NCBI GenBank assembly: GCA_024640385.1
Contig: JAHEFC010000058.1
Coordinates: 7,207 to 13,894 of the forward strand
DNA length: 6,688 nt
Direction: 5' to 3'
Source: Sphingobacteriales bacterium
GTDB taxonomy: Bacteria; Bacteroidota; Bacteroidia; Chitinophagales; Chitinophagaceae
Each line of letters opens with the position of its first letter. Position 1 is the stretch's first letter. Both the position numbers and the translations under genes were made by a program. This document shows positions 1 through 5,819 of the stretch, piece after piece. The notes below the pieces were generated by a model, which saw only the letters and a program-made list of their open reading frames with translations, was not told the origin of the DNA and searched no databases.

Positions 1-526
1 CTTCCCTGATCACCGGGGCAGACTCACCTGTGATCGCACTTTCGTCGATGGTAGCTATTCCTTCCACGATCTCGCCATCCATAGGGATGATATCACCAGT
101 TTCACAGAGAAACAGGTCTCCCAGCTTGAGTTGTGACGAGCTGACAAGCTCCACCTGCTCCTCCATGCTGCTATCAACTGGGACTATCAATTTTGCCGGA
201 GTATCCTGCCTGGTCTTGCGAAGACTGTCTGCCTGGGCTTTTCCCCTGGCCTCAGCAATAGCTTCCGCAAAATTGGCAAACACTAACGTAATGAAGAGCA
301 CTAGGAATATGGAAACATTATATCCCACACTTCCCTGTGTAGCGTCGCCCGTAATGATGGATTGTCCCACTACCACCGCCATCACCAGTGTGCCCAACTC
401 TACGGTGAACATCACGGGATTCCTGATCATCTTGGCTGGGTTCAGTTTGACAAAAGACTGCTTTACTGCAGTACTTAATAATGCCGGATCAAAAAGACCA
501 TAAGTTTTTCTACTATGAACAGACAT
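1..526 (-). CDS. kdpB: Potassium-transporting P-type ATPase subunit B, KdpB (N-terminal 175 residues; 3' end outside window)
   Basis: Catalytic subunit of the KdpFABC K+ pump in the inner membrane. It hydrolyses ATP and is phosphorylated on an aspartate that lies outside this window. The visible part starts MSVHSRKTYGLFDP and has two hydrophobic segments, at about residues 37-57 and 69-88. It continues with FANFAEAIAEARGKAQADSL, a characteristic KdpB stretch, then the start of the actuator domain (GDIIPMDGEIVEG) and DESAITGESAPV. TGES is at residues 166-169; its serine corresponds to the inhibitory phosphoserine of E. coli KdpB (Ser162, established for E. coli only). The ATG at 526 was chosen because it lies 13 bases after the kdpA stop, has a GAGG upstream, and gives a family-like N-terminus. 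The frame is open to base 1. Identification is secure; the remaining roughly 500 residues cannot be assessed. Confidence 0.97.
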   Translation of the reverse strand, partial: MSVHSRKTYGLFDPALLSTAVKQSFVKLNPAKMIRNPVMFTVELGTLVMAVVVGQSIITGDATQGSVGYNVSIFLVLFITLVFANFAEAIAEARGKAQADSLRKTRQDTPAKLIVPVDSSMEEQVELVSSSQLKLGDLFLCETGDIIPMDGEIVEGIATIDESAITGESAPVIRE

Positions 527-539
527 ATAGAGTCCTCAA

Positions 540-2255
540 TTATTTGATTGAAAAATATTCCGCCAATGGGCCGAGTGTCAATGCCGGGAAAAATGCCAGT
601 GCAGCAATGATGACGATAACAGCAAAGGTCATTATGCCGAAAGTGTAGCTGTCGGACTTCAAGGTTCCTGCAGTTTCCGGTATATGTTTTTTATTGGCCA
701 GAATACCCGCAATAGCGATAGGGCCAATGATGGGCAGATAACGTCCGATAAGCAACACAAAGCCAGTTGTCAGATTCCAAAAGATATTATTGTCGCCCAG
801 GCCTTCAAGTCCGCTTCCGTTGTTTGCGGCAGCAGAAGTGTATTCGTACAACATTTCACTGAAGCCGTGCGCTCCGGGGTTGTTCAGCCACGCAGTTGGT
901 TTGACAGCCCAGTCTATCTCCGGTGAATGCACAAGTATATAGGACGAAAGTGCAGTGAACGCCAGGATGATCAATGGATGCAGGATGGCAATGATCGAAG
1001 CGATCTTCATCTCCCGGGCTTCGATCTTTCGTCCCAGGAATTCCGGGGTACGGCCAACCATCATTCCAGATACAAAAACCGCAATGATCAGGAAGATGAA
1101 ATAATTCAATATGCCAACGCCACATCCACCGTAAAATGCATTGGTCATCATACCAAGCATCTGCATAGCACCTGAAACCGGCATGTAACTATCGTGCATA
1201 CTGTTTACAGACCCGGTTGAAATGATAGTAGTGACAATACTCCAATATGCCGATATGGGGGTACCAAACCTGACTTCCTTACCTTCCATCGCACCCGTGG
1301 GCTGGGTAATTCCCAGTTTCTGAATGTTGGGATTACCTCCCATCTCTGATACCATAGTGGGAACAAGAAGACAAAGAAAGCCAACAGTCATAACGCCAAA
1401 AATGACCATGGAGAGCTTTCTTCTTTTAAGGTAATAGCCCAGTGCAAAAACCAGGGCAAGAGGTATGATCACTTGCGCGATCAGTTCCACTGAGTTGGTG
1501 AAATAATTTGGATTTTCAAAAGGGTGAGAAGAGTTCGCCCCAAACCACCCGCCACCATTAGTACCGAGGTGTTTGATCGCAATCATTGCGGCTGCCGGAC
1601 CACGACTTACACTCACTGAATCACCCTGAAGGGTAACTATCTCGTCATTACCGGCAAAAGAAGCAGGCACGCCGTTGAATGCTAGAATAACGGCGATCAA
1701 AAAACTCAGGGGGAATAAGATCCGGGTGATCGACTGCACAAAAAATACCCAGAAGTTTCCAAGTTTATCAGATACTTTTTCTTGCAGGGCCTTAAACAAC
1801 ACAAATACCATGGAAATGCCTGTTGCAGCCGATACAAACTGAAAAAATGTAATGACAGCGATCTGTGAAAGATAGCTGACACCAGTTTCACCGGAATAAT
1901 GCTGAAGATTACAATTCACAATAAACGAGATCACCGTATTAAAGGCAAGGTCCGGAGTCATGGACTTGTTACCAGTTGGGTTTAGAAACAAACTTCCCTG
2001 TGACACAAGCATTATGAACCCATATATGAACCAAACCAGGTTTATCGTAAGCATCGATTTCAGATGCTCCCTCCAATTCATTTCCTGTAACGGGTCAATT
2101 CCCCCTAACTTATATATGGTCTTTTCTACTGGCGCCATAAAATTCCAAAAGGATTTTTCGCCTCTGAGCCAATGGGCTATGGATTTCCCTAACGGAATGG
2201 CCAGGGACACACTAATCCCGTATGTAAGAATTACACCTATTAATTCCTTATTCAT
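540..2255 (-). CDS. kdpA: Potassium-transporting ATPase, K+-channel-like subunit KdpA
   Basis: Polytopic membrane subunit that binds and conducts K+ in the Kdp complex; it is related to the Trk/Ktr potassium-transporter superfamily. The 571 residues compare with 557 in E. coli. All four pore-loop signatures are present: NCNLQHYSGE near 114-123, GTNGGGWFGANSSHPFENP near 231-249, TGSVNSMHDS near 347-356 and AANNGSG near 476-482. About ten hydrophobic segments surround them, and the protein ends LGPLAEYFSIK. I start at the ATG at 2255 (MNKELIGVIL). The longer reading begins with a TTG at 2267, directly after the kdpF stop, and adds only four residues. It lies 12 bases after kdpF and 13 bases before kdpB. 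The gene looks intact, with no odd residues in the filter loops beyond normal Bacteroidota variation. Confidence 0.98.
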   Translation of the reverse strand: MNKELIGVILTYGISVSLAIPLGKSIAHWLRGEKSFWNFMAPVEKTIYKLGGIDPLQEMNWREHLKSMLTINLVWFIYGFIMLVSQGSLFLNPTGNKSMTPDLAFNTVISFIVNCNLQHYSGETGVSYLSQIAVITFFQFVSAATGISMVFVLFKALQEKVSDKLGNFWVFFVQSITRILFPLSFLIAVILAFNGVPASFAGNDEIVTLQGDSVSVSRGPAAAMIAIKHLGTNGGGWFGANSSHPFENPNYFTNSVELIAQVIIPLALVFALGYYLKRRKLSMVIFGVMTVGFLCLLVPTMVSEMGGNPNIQKLGITQPTGAMEGKEVRFGTPISAYWSIVTTIISTGSVNSMHDSYMPVSGAMQMLGMMTNAFYGGCGVGILNYFIFLIIAVFVSGMMVGRTPEFLGRKIEAREMKIASIIAILHPLIILAFTALSSYILVHSPEIDWAVKPTAWLNNPGAHGFSEMLYEYTSAAANNGSGLEGLGDNNIFWNLTTGFVLLIGRYLPIIGPIAIAGILANKKHIPETAGTLKSDSYTFGIMTFAVIVIIAALAFFPALTLGPLAEYFSIK

Positions 2256-2267
2256 ATGAACTGGCAA

Positions 2268-2348
2268 TTAGAATTTTTCCGAATTAACCAGAACGTACCA
2301 TAGGTAGAAAAAAACCAGGATCGCGAGGATGAAGAGTATGATCATCAT
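2268..2348 (-). CDS. kdpF: KdpF, small stabilising subunit of the K+ ATPase (26 residues)
   Basis: A 26-codon gene directly upstream of kdpA. The protein is a single transmembrane helix: it starts MMIILFILAILVFF and ends YLWYVLVNSEKF. The tail matches the E. coli KdpF pattern (Y-L-x-Y-x-L-x-N-x-E-x-F), which is strong evidence for so short a peptide. KdpF lies at the KdpA surface and stabilises the purified complex in E. coli (established knowledge). There are two consecutive ATG codons at the start, 2348 and 2345; I take the first. The TAA stop at 2270-2268 is 12 bases before the kdpA ATG, and the start is 4 bases after the preceding micro-ORF, which fits translational coupling in one operon. 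Confidence 0.92.
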   Translation of the reverse strand: MMIILFILAILVFFYLWYVLVNSEKF

Positions 2349-2352
2349 AGTT

Positions 2353-2439
2353 TTAGATTTTATCGAAGTAATCAATACATTTAAAAAAAAGAAGGAAAGA
2401 CACGACGACTGAAATGATTAGAATAAGTGATAACCACAT
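2353..2439 (-). CDS. Small single-pass membrane protein upstream of kdpF (28 residues, function unknown)
   Basis: An ATG-started 28-codon frame ending in TAA, 4 bases before kdpF. The peptide begins MWLSLILIISVVVSFLLFF, a clear transmembrane helix, and has a short polar tail (KCIDYFDKI) with one cysteine and mixed charges. Tight packing between the neighbouring small ORF (10 bases away) and kdpF, the same strand, and the clean helix-plus-tail architecture support a real gene. I have an impression of similar short proteins in front of kdpF in other Bacteroidota operons but cannot verify it. It lacks the Y-x-x-N-x-E-x-F tail of KdpF, so it is not a second KdpF by motif. A role as an accessory subunit, a leader peptide or a coupling ORF is inference. 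Confidence 0.62.
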   Translation of the reverse strand: MWLSLILIISVVVSFLLFFKCIDYFDKI

Positions 2440-2449
2440 GTTGATAGAT

Positions 2450-2560
2450 TTATTTAATGAGTATCCCGATCTTGATCAATACCAGGCCGAACAGAAAGAA
2501 TGCTGCCAACCAGATCAAAAGCACAACCAACATGTCATTTCTTTTTTGTCTGCCTAACAT
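2450..2560 (-). CDS. Small membrane protein, first ORF of the kdp cluster (36 residues, function unknown)
   Basis: A 36-codon frame from ATG 2560 to TAA 2452-2450, 10 bases before the next small ORF. It starts MLGRQKRNDMLVVLLIWL: a basic N-terminus (RQKR) followed by a hydrophobic helix (residues 10-28), then a Lys-containing hydrophobic end (LIKIGILIK). By the positive-inside rule the N-terminus would face the cytoplasm. The start is uncertain: an internal ATG (residue 10, at 2533) has a better A-rich upstream sequence, and the frame is also open upstream, where GTG 2581 would add a second hydrophobic stretch (VFGCLLG). I recognise no family. Position in the kdp cluster and the membrane-helix layout are the reasons to call it; a chance ORF cannot be excluded. 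Confidence 0.45.
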   Translation of the reverse strand: MLGRQKRNDMLVVLLIWLAAFFLFGLVLIKIGILIK

Positions 2561-2674
2561 GCCCAACAGGCAACCAAACACATACCAAATGGACCAGGAT
2601 AAGAGGAACTGCGGCTGAAAGCCCTGTCCGAACTGAATTTCCGGAGATCCCTGAGATGGAATGGAAAGATCACG

Positions 2675-2688
2675 GCAATAAAAAACCC
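2675..2688 (-). promoter_or_regulatory. Weak candidate sigma-54 (-24/-12) promoter for the kdp cluster
   Basis: On the minus strand a GG (2688-2687) is followed after exactly 10 bases by GC (2676-2675), with TTGC in the -12 box (AGGGTTTTTTATTGCC). This fits the invariant GG-N10-GC spacing and the -12 TTGC. The -24 box otherwise matches TGGCAC poorly, and the bases are shared with the terminator hairpin and T-run of the upstream gene. It points toward the kdp genes, and a sigma-54 activator is encoded just upstream. The match is weak enough to be chance. Confidence 0.2.
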
Positions 2689-2704
2689 TCTCAAATTGAG
2701 AGGG
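2680..2704 (-). terminator. Rho-independent terminator after the sigma-54 response regulator
   Basis: The 19-base palindrome at 2686-2704 (CCCTCTCAATTTGAGAGGG on the minus strand) forms a stem of 7-8 pairs with a tiny A/T loop. Six T residues follow directly at 2685-2680. It lies 21 bases after the regulator's stop codon. This is a textbook intrinsic terminator for minus-strand transcription. It implies that the kdp cluster downstream is mostly transcribed from its own promoter in about 2450-2680, with any read-through as a minor source. Confidence 0.88.
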
Positions 2705-2725
2705 TTGATTATCATAATGAGAAGA

Positions 2726-4054
2726 TCACTTCGGCAATTCATACTCTTCCAGCTTTCTATAGAGTGTCGCCAGCCCAATACCTAGCAACTGTGCAGTCCT
2801 GGTTTTATTGAAACCCGTGTATTCAAGTATTTTCCTGATATGATCTTTCTCAACCCCGGCTAATGAAAATGCTGAATGGGGCTCTTGTACCTGCATTTCA
2901 GAAGGCAGATCCTGCAATTCAACGATATCGTTCTGCGAAAGAATAACTGCTCTTTCCATAACATTGCGCAACTCACGGATATTACCTTTCCATGAATATC
3001 CCTTTAACACCGCTTGGGTTTCAGGTGAAATACTCATAGGCTTTCTCCCCTCCCGTTGCGTAAATACATGTAAAAAATAACTGGCCAGTTCCATGATATC
3101 CTCCTTTCTTTCTTTCAAAGCAGGAAGCGATATTGTAAATGTATTCAGCCTGTATAACAAATCCTCCCTGAAATGACCATCCCGGACCTCTTTTTGCAGA
3201 TCCCTGTTTGTAGCAGCAATAATCCTGACAGACAGTTTAGTAACCTTTGTATCTCCTAGCTTGAAGAACTCCCCGTTTTCCAGCACACGGAGGATTTTGG
3301 CTTGAAGATCAATATTCATTTCACCGATCTCATCCAGAAATAATGTACCGCCATCTGCCAGCTCCATCAAGCCCTTCTTTTCTTTGACTGCCCCGGTATA
3401 AGCACCAGCCTTATAACCAAACAACTCACTTTCCAACAACTCCCTGGCAAATGCACTACAGTTGATCGCTACAAATGGCCCATTTTTCCTGTTACTGGCT
3501 GAATGAATGGCCTTGGCAAAAACTTCCTTACCGGTACCTGTTTCACCTAATAATAATACTGTTGTGTTAGTTGGAGAAATTTTCTCGGCCAGACCAATAC
3601 ATCTACGAATGGCCGGGCTTTTCCCAATTATAGAATGAAATGTAATGTTGTTCTCGGCATGGATCTGCACAGCCCGTCTCTTTTTTGTGCGCACATTTTC
3701 TGTAGCCTGTGCCAGGAGTGGTATGATCCGGTCATTATCATTTCCCTTGGTAATATAATCAAACGCCCCATTCTTAATAGCCTGAACACCGTCGGCAATA
3801 TTTCCATATGCCGTGAGCAGAATGATCTCGATCAGAGGGTATCTTTCTTTGATAATCTTGACGAAATCAATCCCGTTTCCATCGGGTAATTTTACGTCAC
3901 AGAGGATCACATCAAAATCCGTTCTTTTTATAAGATCCTCCGCAACCTTTAATGTAGGCGCTTCCTCAACCTGGTAGCCTTCAAGGGATATGATCCTGAC
4001 CATCAGTTTTCTCAACCCATCCTCGTCATCTATGATCAATATTTTACTAACCAT
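2726..4054 (-). CDS. Sigma-54-dependent response regulator (receiver / AAA+ / Fis-type HTH)
   Basis: NtrC/ZraR-type transcription activator of 442 residues that acts on RNA polymerase carrying sigma-54. The receiver domain covers about 1-120: acidic pocket D9-D10, phospho-acceptor D53 in ILCDVKLPDGNG, T81 and K103; the usual proline after K103 is glycine here. The AAA+ domain covers about 140-375: Walker A GETGTGKE (170-177), sigma-54 contact loop GAYTGA (217-222, the Y variant of GAFTGA), Walker B GGTLFLDEIGE (235-245), ATNRDL (281-286), FREDLLYRLN (295-304) and GNIREL (357-362). A Fis-type helix-turn-helix (about 403-440) ends the protein. I start at ATG 4054 (MVSKILIIDDE) rather than the far upstream TTG at 4132, because receivers begin like this. 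All catalytic motifs are intact. No histidine kinase is visible here. Its place just upstream of kdp suggests, but does not prove, that it controls potassium uptake; the family also governs metal and envelope stress genes. Confidence 0.95.
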   Translation of the reverse strand: MVSKILIIDDEDGLRKLMVRIISLEGYQVEEAPTLKVAEDLIKRTDFDVILCDVKLPDGNGIDFVKIIKERYPLIEIILLTAYGNIADGVQAIKNGAFDYITKGNDNDRIIPLLAQATENVRTKKRRAVQIHAENNITFHSIIGKSPAIRRCIGLAEKISPTNTTVLLLGETGTGKEVFAKAIHSASNRKNGPFVAINCSAFARELLESELFGYKAGAYTGAVKEKKGLMELADGGTLFLDEIGEMNIDLQAKILRVLENGEFFKLGDTKVTKLSVRIIAATNRDLQKEVRDGHFREDLLYRLNTFTISLPALKERKEDIMELASYFLHVFTQREGRKPMSISPETQAVLKGYSWKGNIRELRNVMERAVILSQNDIVELQDLPSEMQVQEPHSAFSLAGVEKDHIRKILEYTGFNKTRTAQLLGIGLATLYRKLEEYELPK

Positions 4055-4132
4055 AACTAAAAGTAATAAAGTTGAAGAAATCAGTGACCCAATAAATTGC
4101 CTGCCTGCAGCGGAGTCAGTTGATCTGCTCAA

Positions 4133-4570
4133 TCAGACAAGCTCCCAGCAATTTGAATTGCTCGCCGTCATCGAATGTGCCATTGAAGCAAAGCACTCCA
4201 CATGCTGATCAAAATCAGAGAGACTGACCGCTTTCGCCATACAGGCGAATGCTCCATTTTCACGGGCATTTCGTGTAAACAATGGATTGATGGTTGTTGA
4301 ATAGATCACTACAGGTATATGCCTGATCATCTCCCTTTACTTTATTCCGGTATGCGTTTCCATTCCGTTCATCAAGGGCATGTTATAATCCAGGATGATC
4401 AGCGAAGGCATTTCAGCGAGTAAAGACGCATGATCGAAATATGCCAATGCATTTTGGCCAGACTTGAAACTCCTGATCCTGATACCGTGCAACTTCAGTG
4501 AAGCCGACATCACTTCAAGATCATCTTCATCGTCGTCGATCAGGCATATGAAAGGGTTTGTTTTAAACAT
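4133..4570 (-). pseudogene. Single-domain response regulator interrupted by one in-frame TAA
   Basis: Two halves of one CheY-like receiver lie in the same frame, separated only by a TAA at 4339-4337. Residues 1-77 (from ATG 4570) carry the acidic pocket in CLIDDDEDD (D12-D13) and the phospho-acceptor D61 in LIILDYNMPLMNG. After the stop at codon 78 the frame continues R-E-M-I-R-H then IPVVIYSTT (Ser91/Thr92 position), GAF and K113 in MAKAV, ending at a TGA at 4133. The total of 145 codons is normal for a stand-alone receiver. K113 is followed by Ala where Pro is usual. One base change (TAA from CAA, AAA or GAA) would restore it. It lies 78 bases upstream of the sigma-54 regulator on the same strand, so co-transcription is likely. 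Alternatives are a base-call error, reinitiation at ATG 4330 giving a split receiver, or stop read-through. Confidence 0.85.
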
Positions 4571-4750
4571 AATTATTGAGATCGAATAAATCTCGGACTA
4601 TCCCTTCAATCAGTCATTACACCATTAGCAGCAATTGTTACAGGATTCAAAGTTGCAACCGGCTTTAAGATCGGAGTTTAGGCAGTTCGAAGTTCCATTG
4701 GTCCAATAAAGTGTATATTACCTTAACCACTGAATAGGCTTTAAGCTTTA
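4571..4750 (+). other. Divergent intergenic region (receiver pseudogene / AraC regulator)
   Basis: A 180-base gap between divergently read genes, so it should hold promoters for both directions. I see two small dyads. One is GAGAT-N7-ATCTC at 4578-4594, just in front of the receiver gene; the other is ATTGG-T-CCAAT at 4697-4707, about 45 bases before the AraC start. A 9-base direct repeat, GGCTTTAAG, occurs at 4661-4669 and 4738-4746. No convincing Bacteroidota -33/-7 (TTTG / TAnnTTTG) or sigma-54 promoter stands out. The dyads are short enough to be chance. Confidence 0.4.
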
Positions 4751-5311
4751 ATGAAACTCATCATCAAAAATATGGTAAGCCTGCGGTGCAAAATGATTGT
4801 CAAATCCGAGCTGGAAAGAATGGGTTTAACTCCTGTTGTTGTTGAACTGGGTGAAGTTACGATCACTGAAAATATCACACCTGAAACCCGGGATGAACTG
4901 ACAAAGGCATTGCTGGATTACGGGTTTGAGTTGCTGGAAGACAAAAAAAGCATCCTTATCGAAAGGATAAAGAACATTATCATAGAAATGATCCACTACA
5001 GCGAAGAGCCCCCACTGCTGAATTTCTCGAGCTTTCTCGCAGAAAAAATGAATTACGACTACAATTACCTCTCCAATTTATTCTCTGAAGTTAAAGGAAC
5101 CACGATCGAGCACTATATCATCTCGCACAAAATTGAAAGGGCAAAAGAACTGCTCGTGTATAATCAACTGACGCTGACTGAAATTGCAGAAAAACTCCAT
5201 TACAGCAGCGTAGCTCACTTATCCAACCAGTTCAAAAAAGTAACAGGACTGACGCCTTCATTTTTCAAAAAGATGAAGCATAAGCGGCTTATTGCCCATG
5301 AGAACCTCTGA
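4751..5311 (+). CDS. AraC-family transcriptional regulator with HMA-like N-terminal domain
   Basis: DNA-binding regulator of 186 residues. The C-terminal part (about 88-180) is a complete AraC/XylS domain with two helix-turn-helices: NFSSFLAEKM...YLSNLFSEVKG (about 91-116), and LTEIAEKLHYSSVAHLSNQF (142-161) followed by KKVTGLTPSFFKK, the classic AraC signature. The first 65 residues (MKLIIKNMVSLRCKM...VVVELGEVTI) are short and resemble the heavy-metal-associated ferredoxin-like fold rather than the usual AraC sensing domain. The CxxC metal site is incomplete: S10-L-R-C13. This compact architecture recurs in Bacteroidota as far as I recall; its ligand is unknown to me. ATG 4751 gives the expected N-terminus; no Shine-Dalgarno is seen. 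It is followed after 120 bases by the cupin gene, a plausible target. Confidence 0.9.
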   Translation: MKLIIKNMVSLRCKMIVKSELERMGLTPVVVELGEVTITENITPETRDELTKALLDYGFELLEDKKSILIERIKNIIIEMIHYSEEPPLLNFSSFLAEKMNYDYNYLSNLFSEVKGTTIEHYIISHKIERAKELLVYNQLTLTEIAEKLHYSSVAHLSNQFKKVTGLTPSFFKKMKHKRLIAHENL

Positions 5312-5343
5312 CCTCCTTTTATTGTCATAAACTTAACACAACA

Positions 5344-5408
5344 GTGAATGTTACAACAATTTGCTGCAATGATGTAATGATAGATCCATGCAATAGGCAG
5401 ACATTCAC
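5344..5408 (+). repeat. 8-base inverted repeat in the AraC-cupin gap
   Basis: GTGAATGT at 5344-5351 is mirrored by ACATTCAC at 5401-5408, 49 bases apart, in the 120-base gap between the AraC gene and the cupin gene. The right arm ends 23 bases before the cupin ATG. It could be a pair of operator half-sites for the neighbouring regulator, but an 8-base match in a gap of this size can arise by chance. No terminator with a T-run follows the AraC gene, and no clear promoter is recognised. Confidence 0.25.
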
Positions 5409-5431
5409 GTTGTACTCCCCAAAATATCTGT

Positions 5432-5785
5432 ATGAATAACTACACGGACACCCAGGAACTTGAAAAAGCGAAAACACATATTGTGGTGGAGATCATTGAA
5501 TATATACCCAATTCAATATTGACCAGGACCATCATAAAAAAGACAACAGGAAATATTACAGTAACATCAATGGATGCGGGTGAAGAGTGGGCTGAAAATA
5601 TTTCTCCTTTCGACATGTTCATCCAGATCATCGATGGGTCGGCCCGTGTTGTTATCAACAGCAAAGAATACAAACTTAGCCTGGGGGAAGGGATAATCAT
5701 CCCTGCGCATGCTTCTCACTGTTTCAGTGCCAATGAACAATTCAAAATGATCTCAACCATTTTCAAAAGCGGCTATGAGATCTGA
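5432..5785 (+). CDS. Small cupin-domain protein (117 residues)
   Basis: Single-domain beta-barrel cupin, probably cytosolic as no signal peptide is seen. The second cupin motif is recognisable: LGEGIIIPAHASHCFSAN (84-101), with P91, H93, H96 and N101. The first motif is degenerate: GEEWAENISPFDMFIQIIDG (50-69) has the framework but no HxH pair, and Asp61 sits near the usual Glu position. A normal metal site is therefore unlikely, or is built differently. The segment TRTIIKKTTGNITV (31-44) and the C-terminal FKMISTIFKSGYE are features I associate with a Bacteroidota cupin family of unknown substrate. ATG 5432 is the first start in frame. The gene is followed after 34 bases by the lipoprotein gene, so the two may share a transcript. 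Function cannot be given beyond fold: small-molecule binding, an enzyme or a sensor are all possible. Confidence 0.85.
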   Translation: MNNYTDTQELEKAKTHIVVEIIEYIPNSILTRTIIKKTTGNITVTSMDAGEEWAENISPFDMFIQIIDGSARVVINSKEYKLSLGEGIIIPAHASHCFSANEQFKMISTIFKSGYEI

Positions 5786-5819
5786 TCCAGGCCTCCAAAG
5801 ACCCTAATAAAAAAGCAAT

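Noticed and set aside
30..503. 157-codon plus-strand frame opposite kdpB
   Set aside because: Antisense shadow of the clearly coding kdpB frame; no recognisable domain and Ser/Thr-rich composition.
856..1125. 89-codon minus-strand frame inside kdpA
   Set aside because: Out-of-frame shadow of kdpA, which is intact with all pore motifs.
2554..2778. 74-codon minus-strand frame overlapping the regulator's end
   Set aside because: It overlaps the conserved HTH coding end out of frame and reads through the terminator; no protein-like pattern.
2500..2811. 103-codon plus-strand frame across the regulator's 3' end and terminator
   Set aside because: It crosses the end of the sigma-54 regulator and its terminator on the opposite strand; no domain, and the start and composition are unconvincing.
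4055..4132. N-terminal extension of the sigma-54 regulator by 26 residues from a TTG start
   Set aside because: Receiver domains begin at MVSKILIIDDE; the extension is non-homologous and starts at the base after the upstream ORF's stop.
4147..4162. Inverted repeat AGCAATT-TG-AATTGCT near the end of the interrupted receiver
   Set aside because: Only 16 bases, A/T-rich and inside the coding frame, with no T-run; not supportable as a terminator or operator.
4661..4746. Direct repeat GGCTTTAAG (two copies, 77 bases apart)
   Set aside because: Nine A/T-rich bases seen twice in a 180-base gap is weak; noted only within the intergenic entry.
5440..5700. 86-codon minus-strand frame opposite the cupin gene
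   Set aside because: Antisense shadow; the plus-strand frame has the cupin motif 2.
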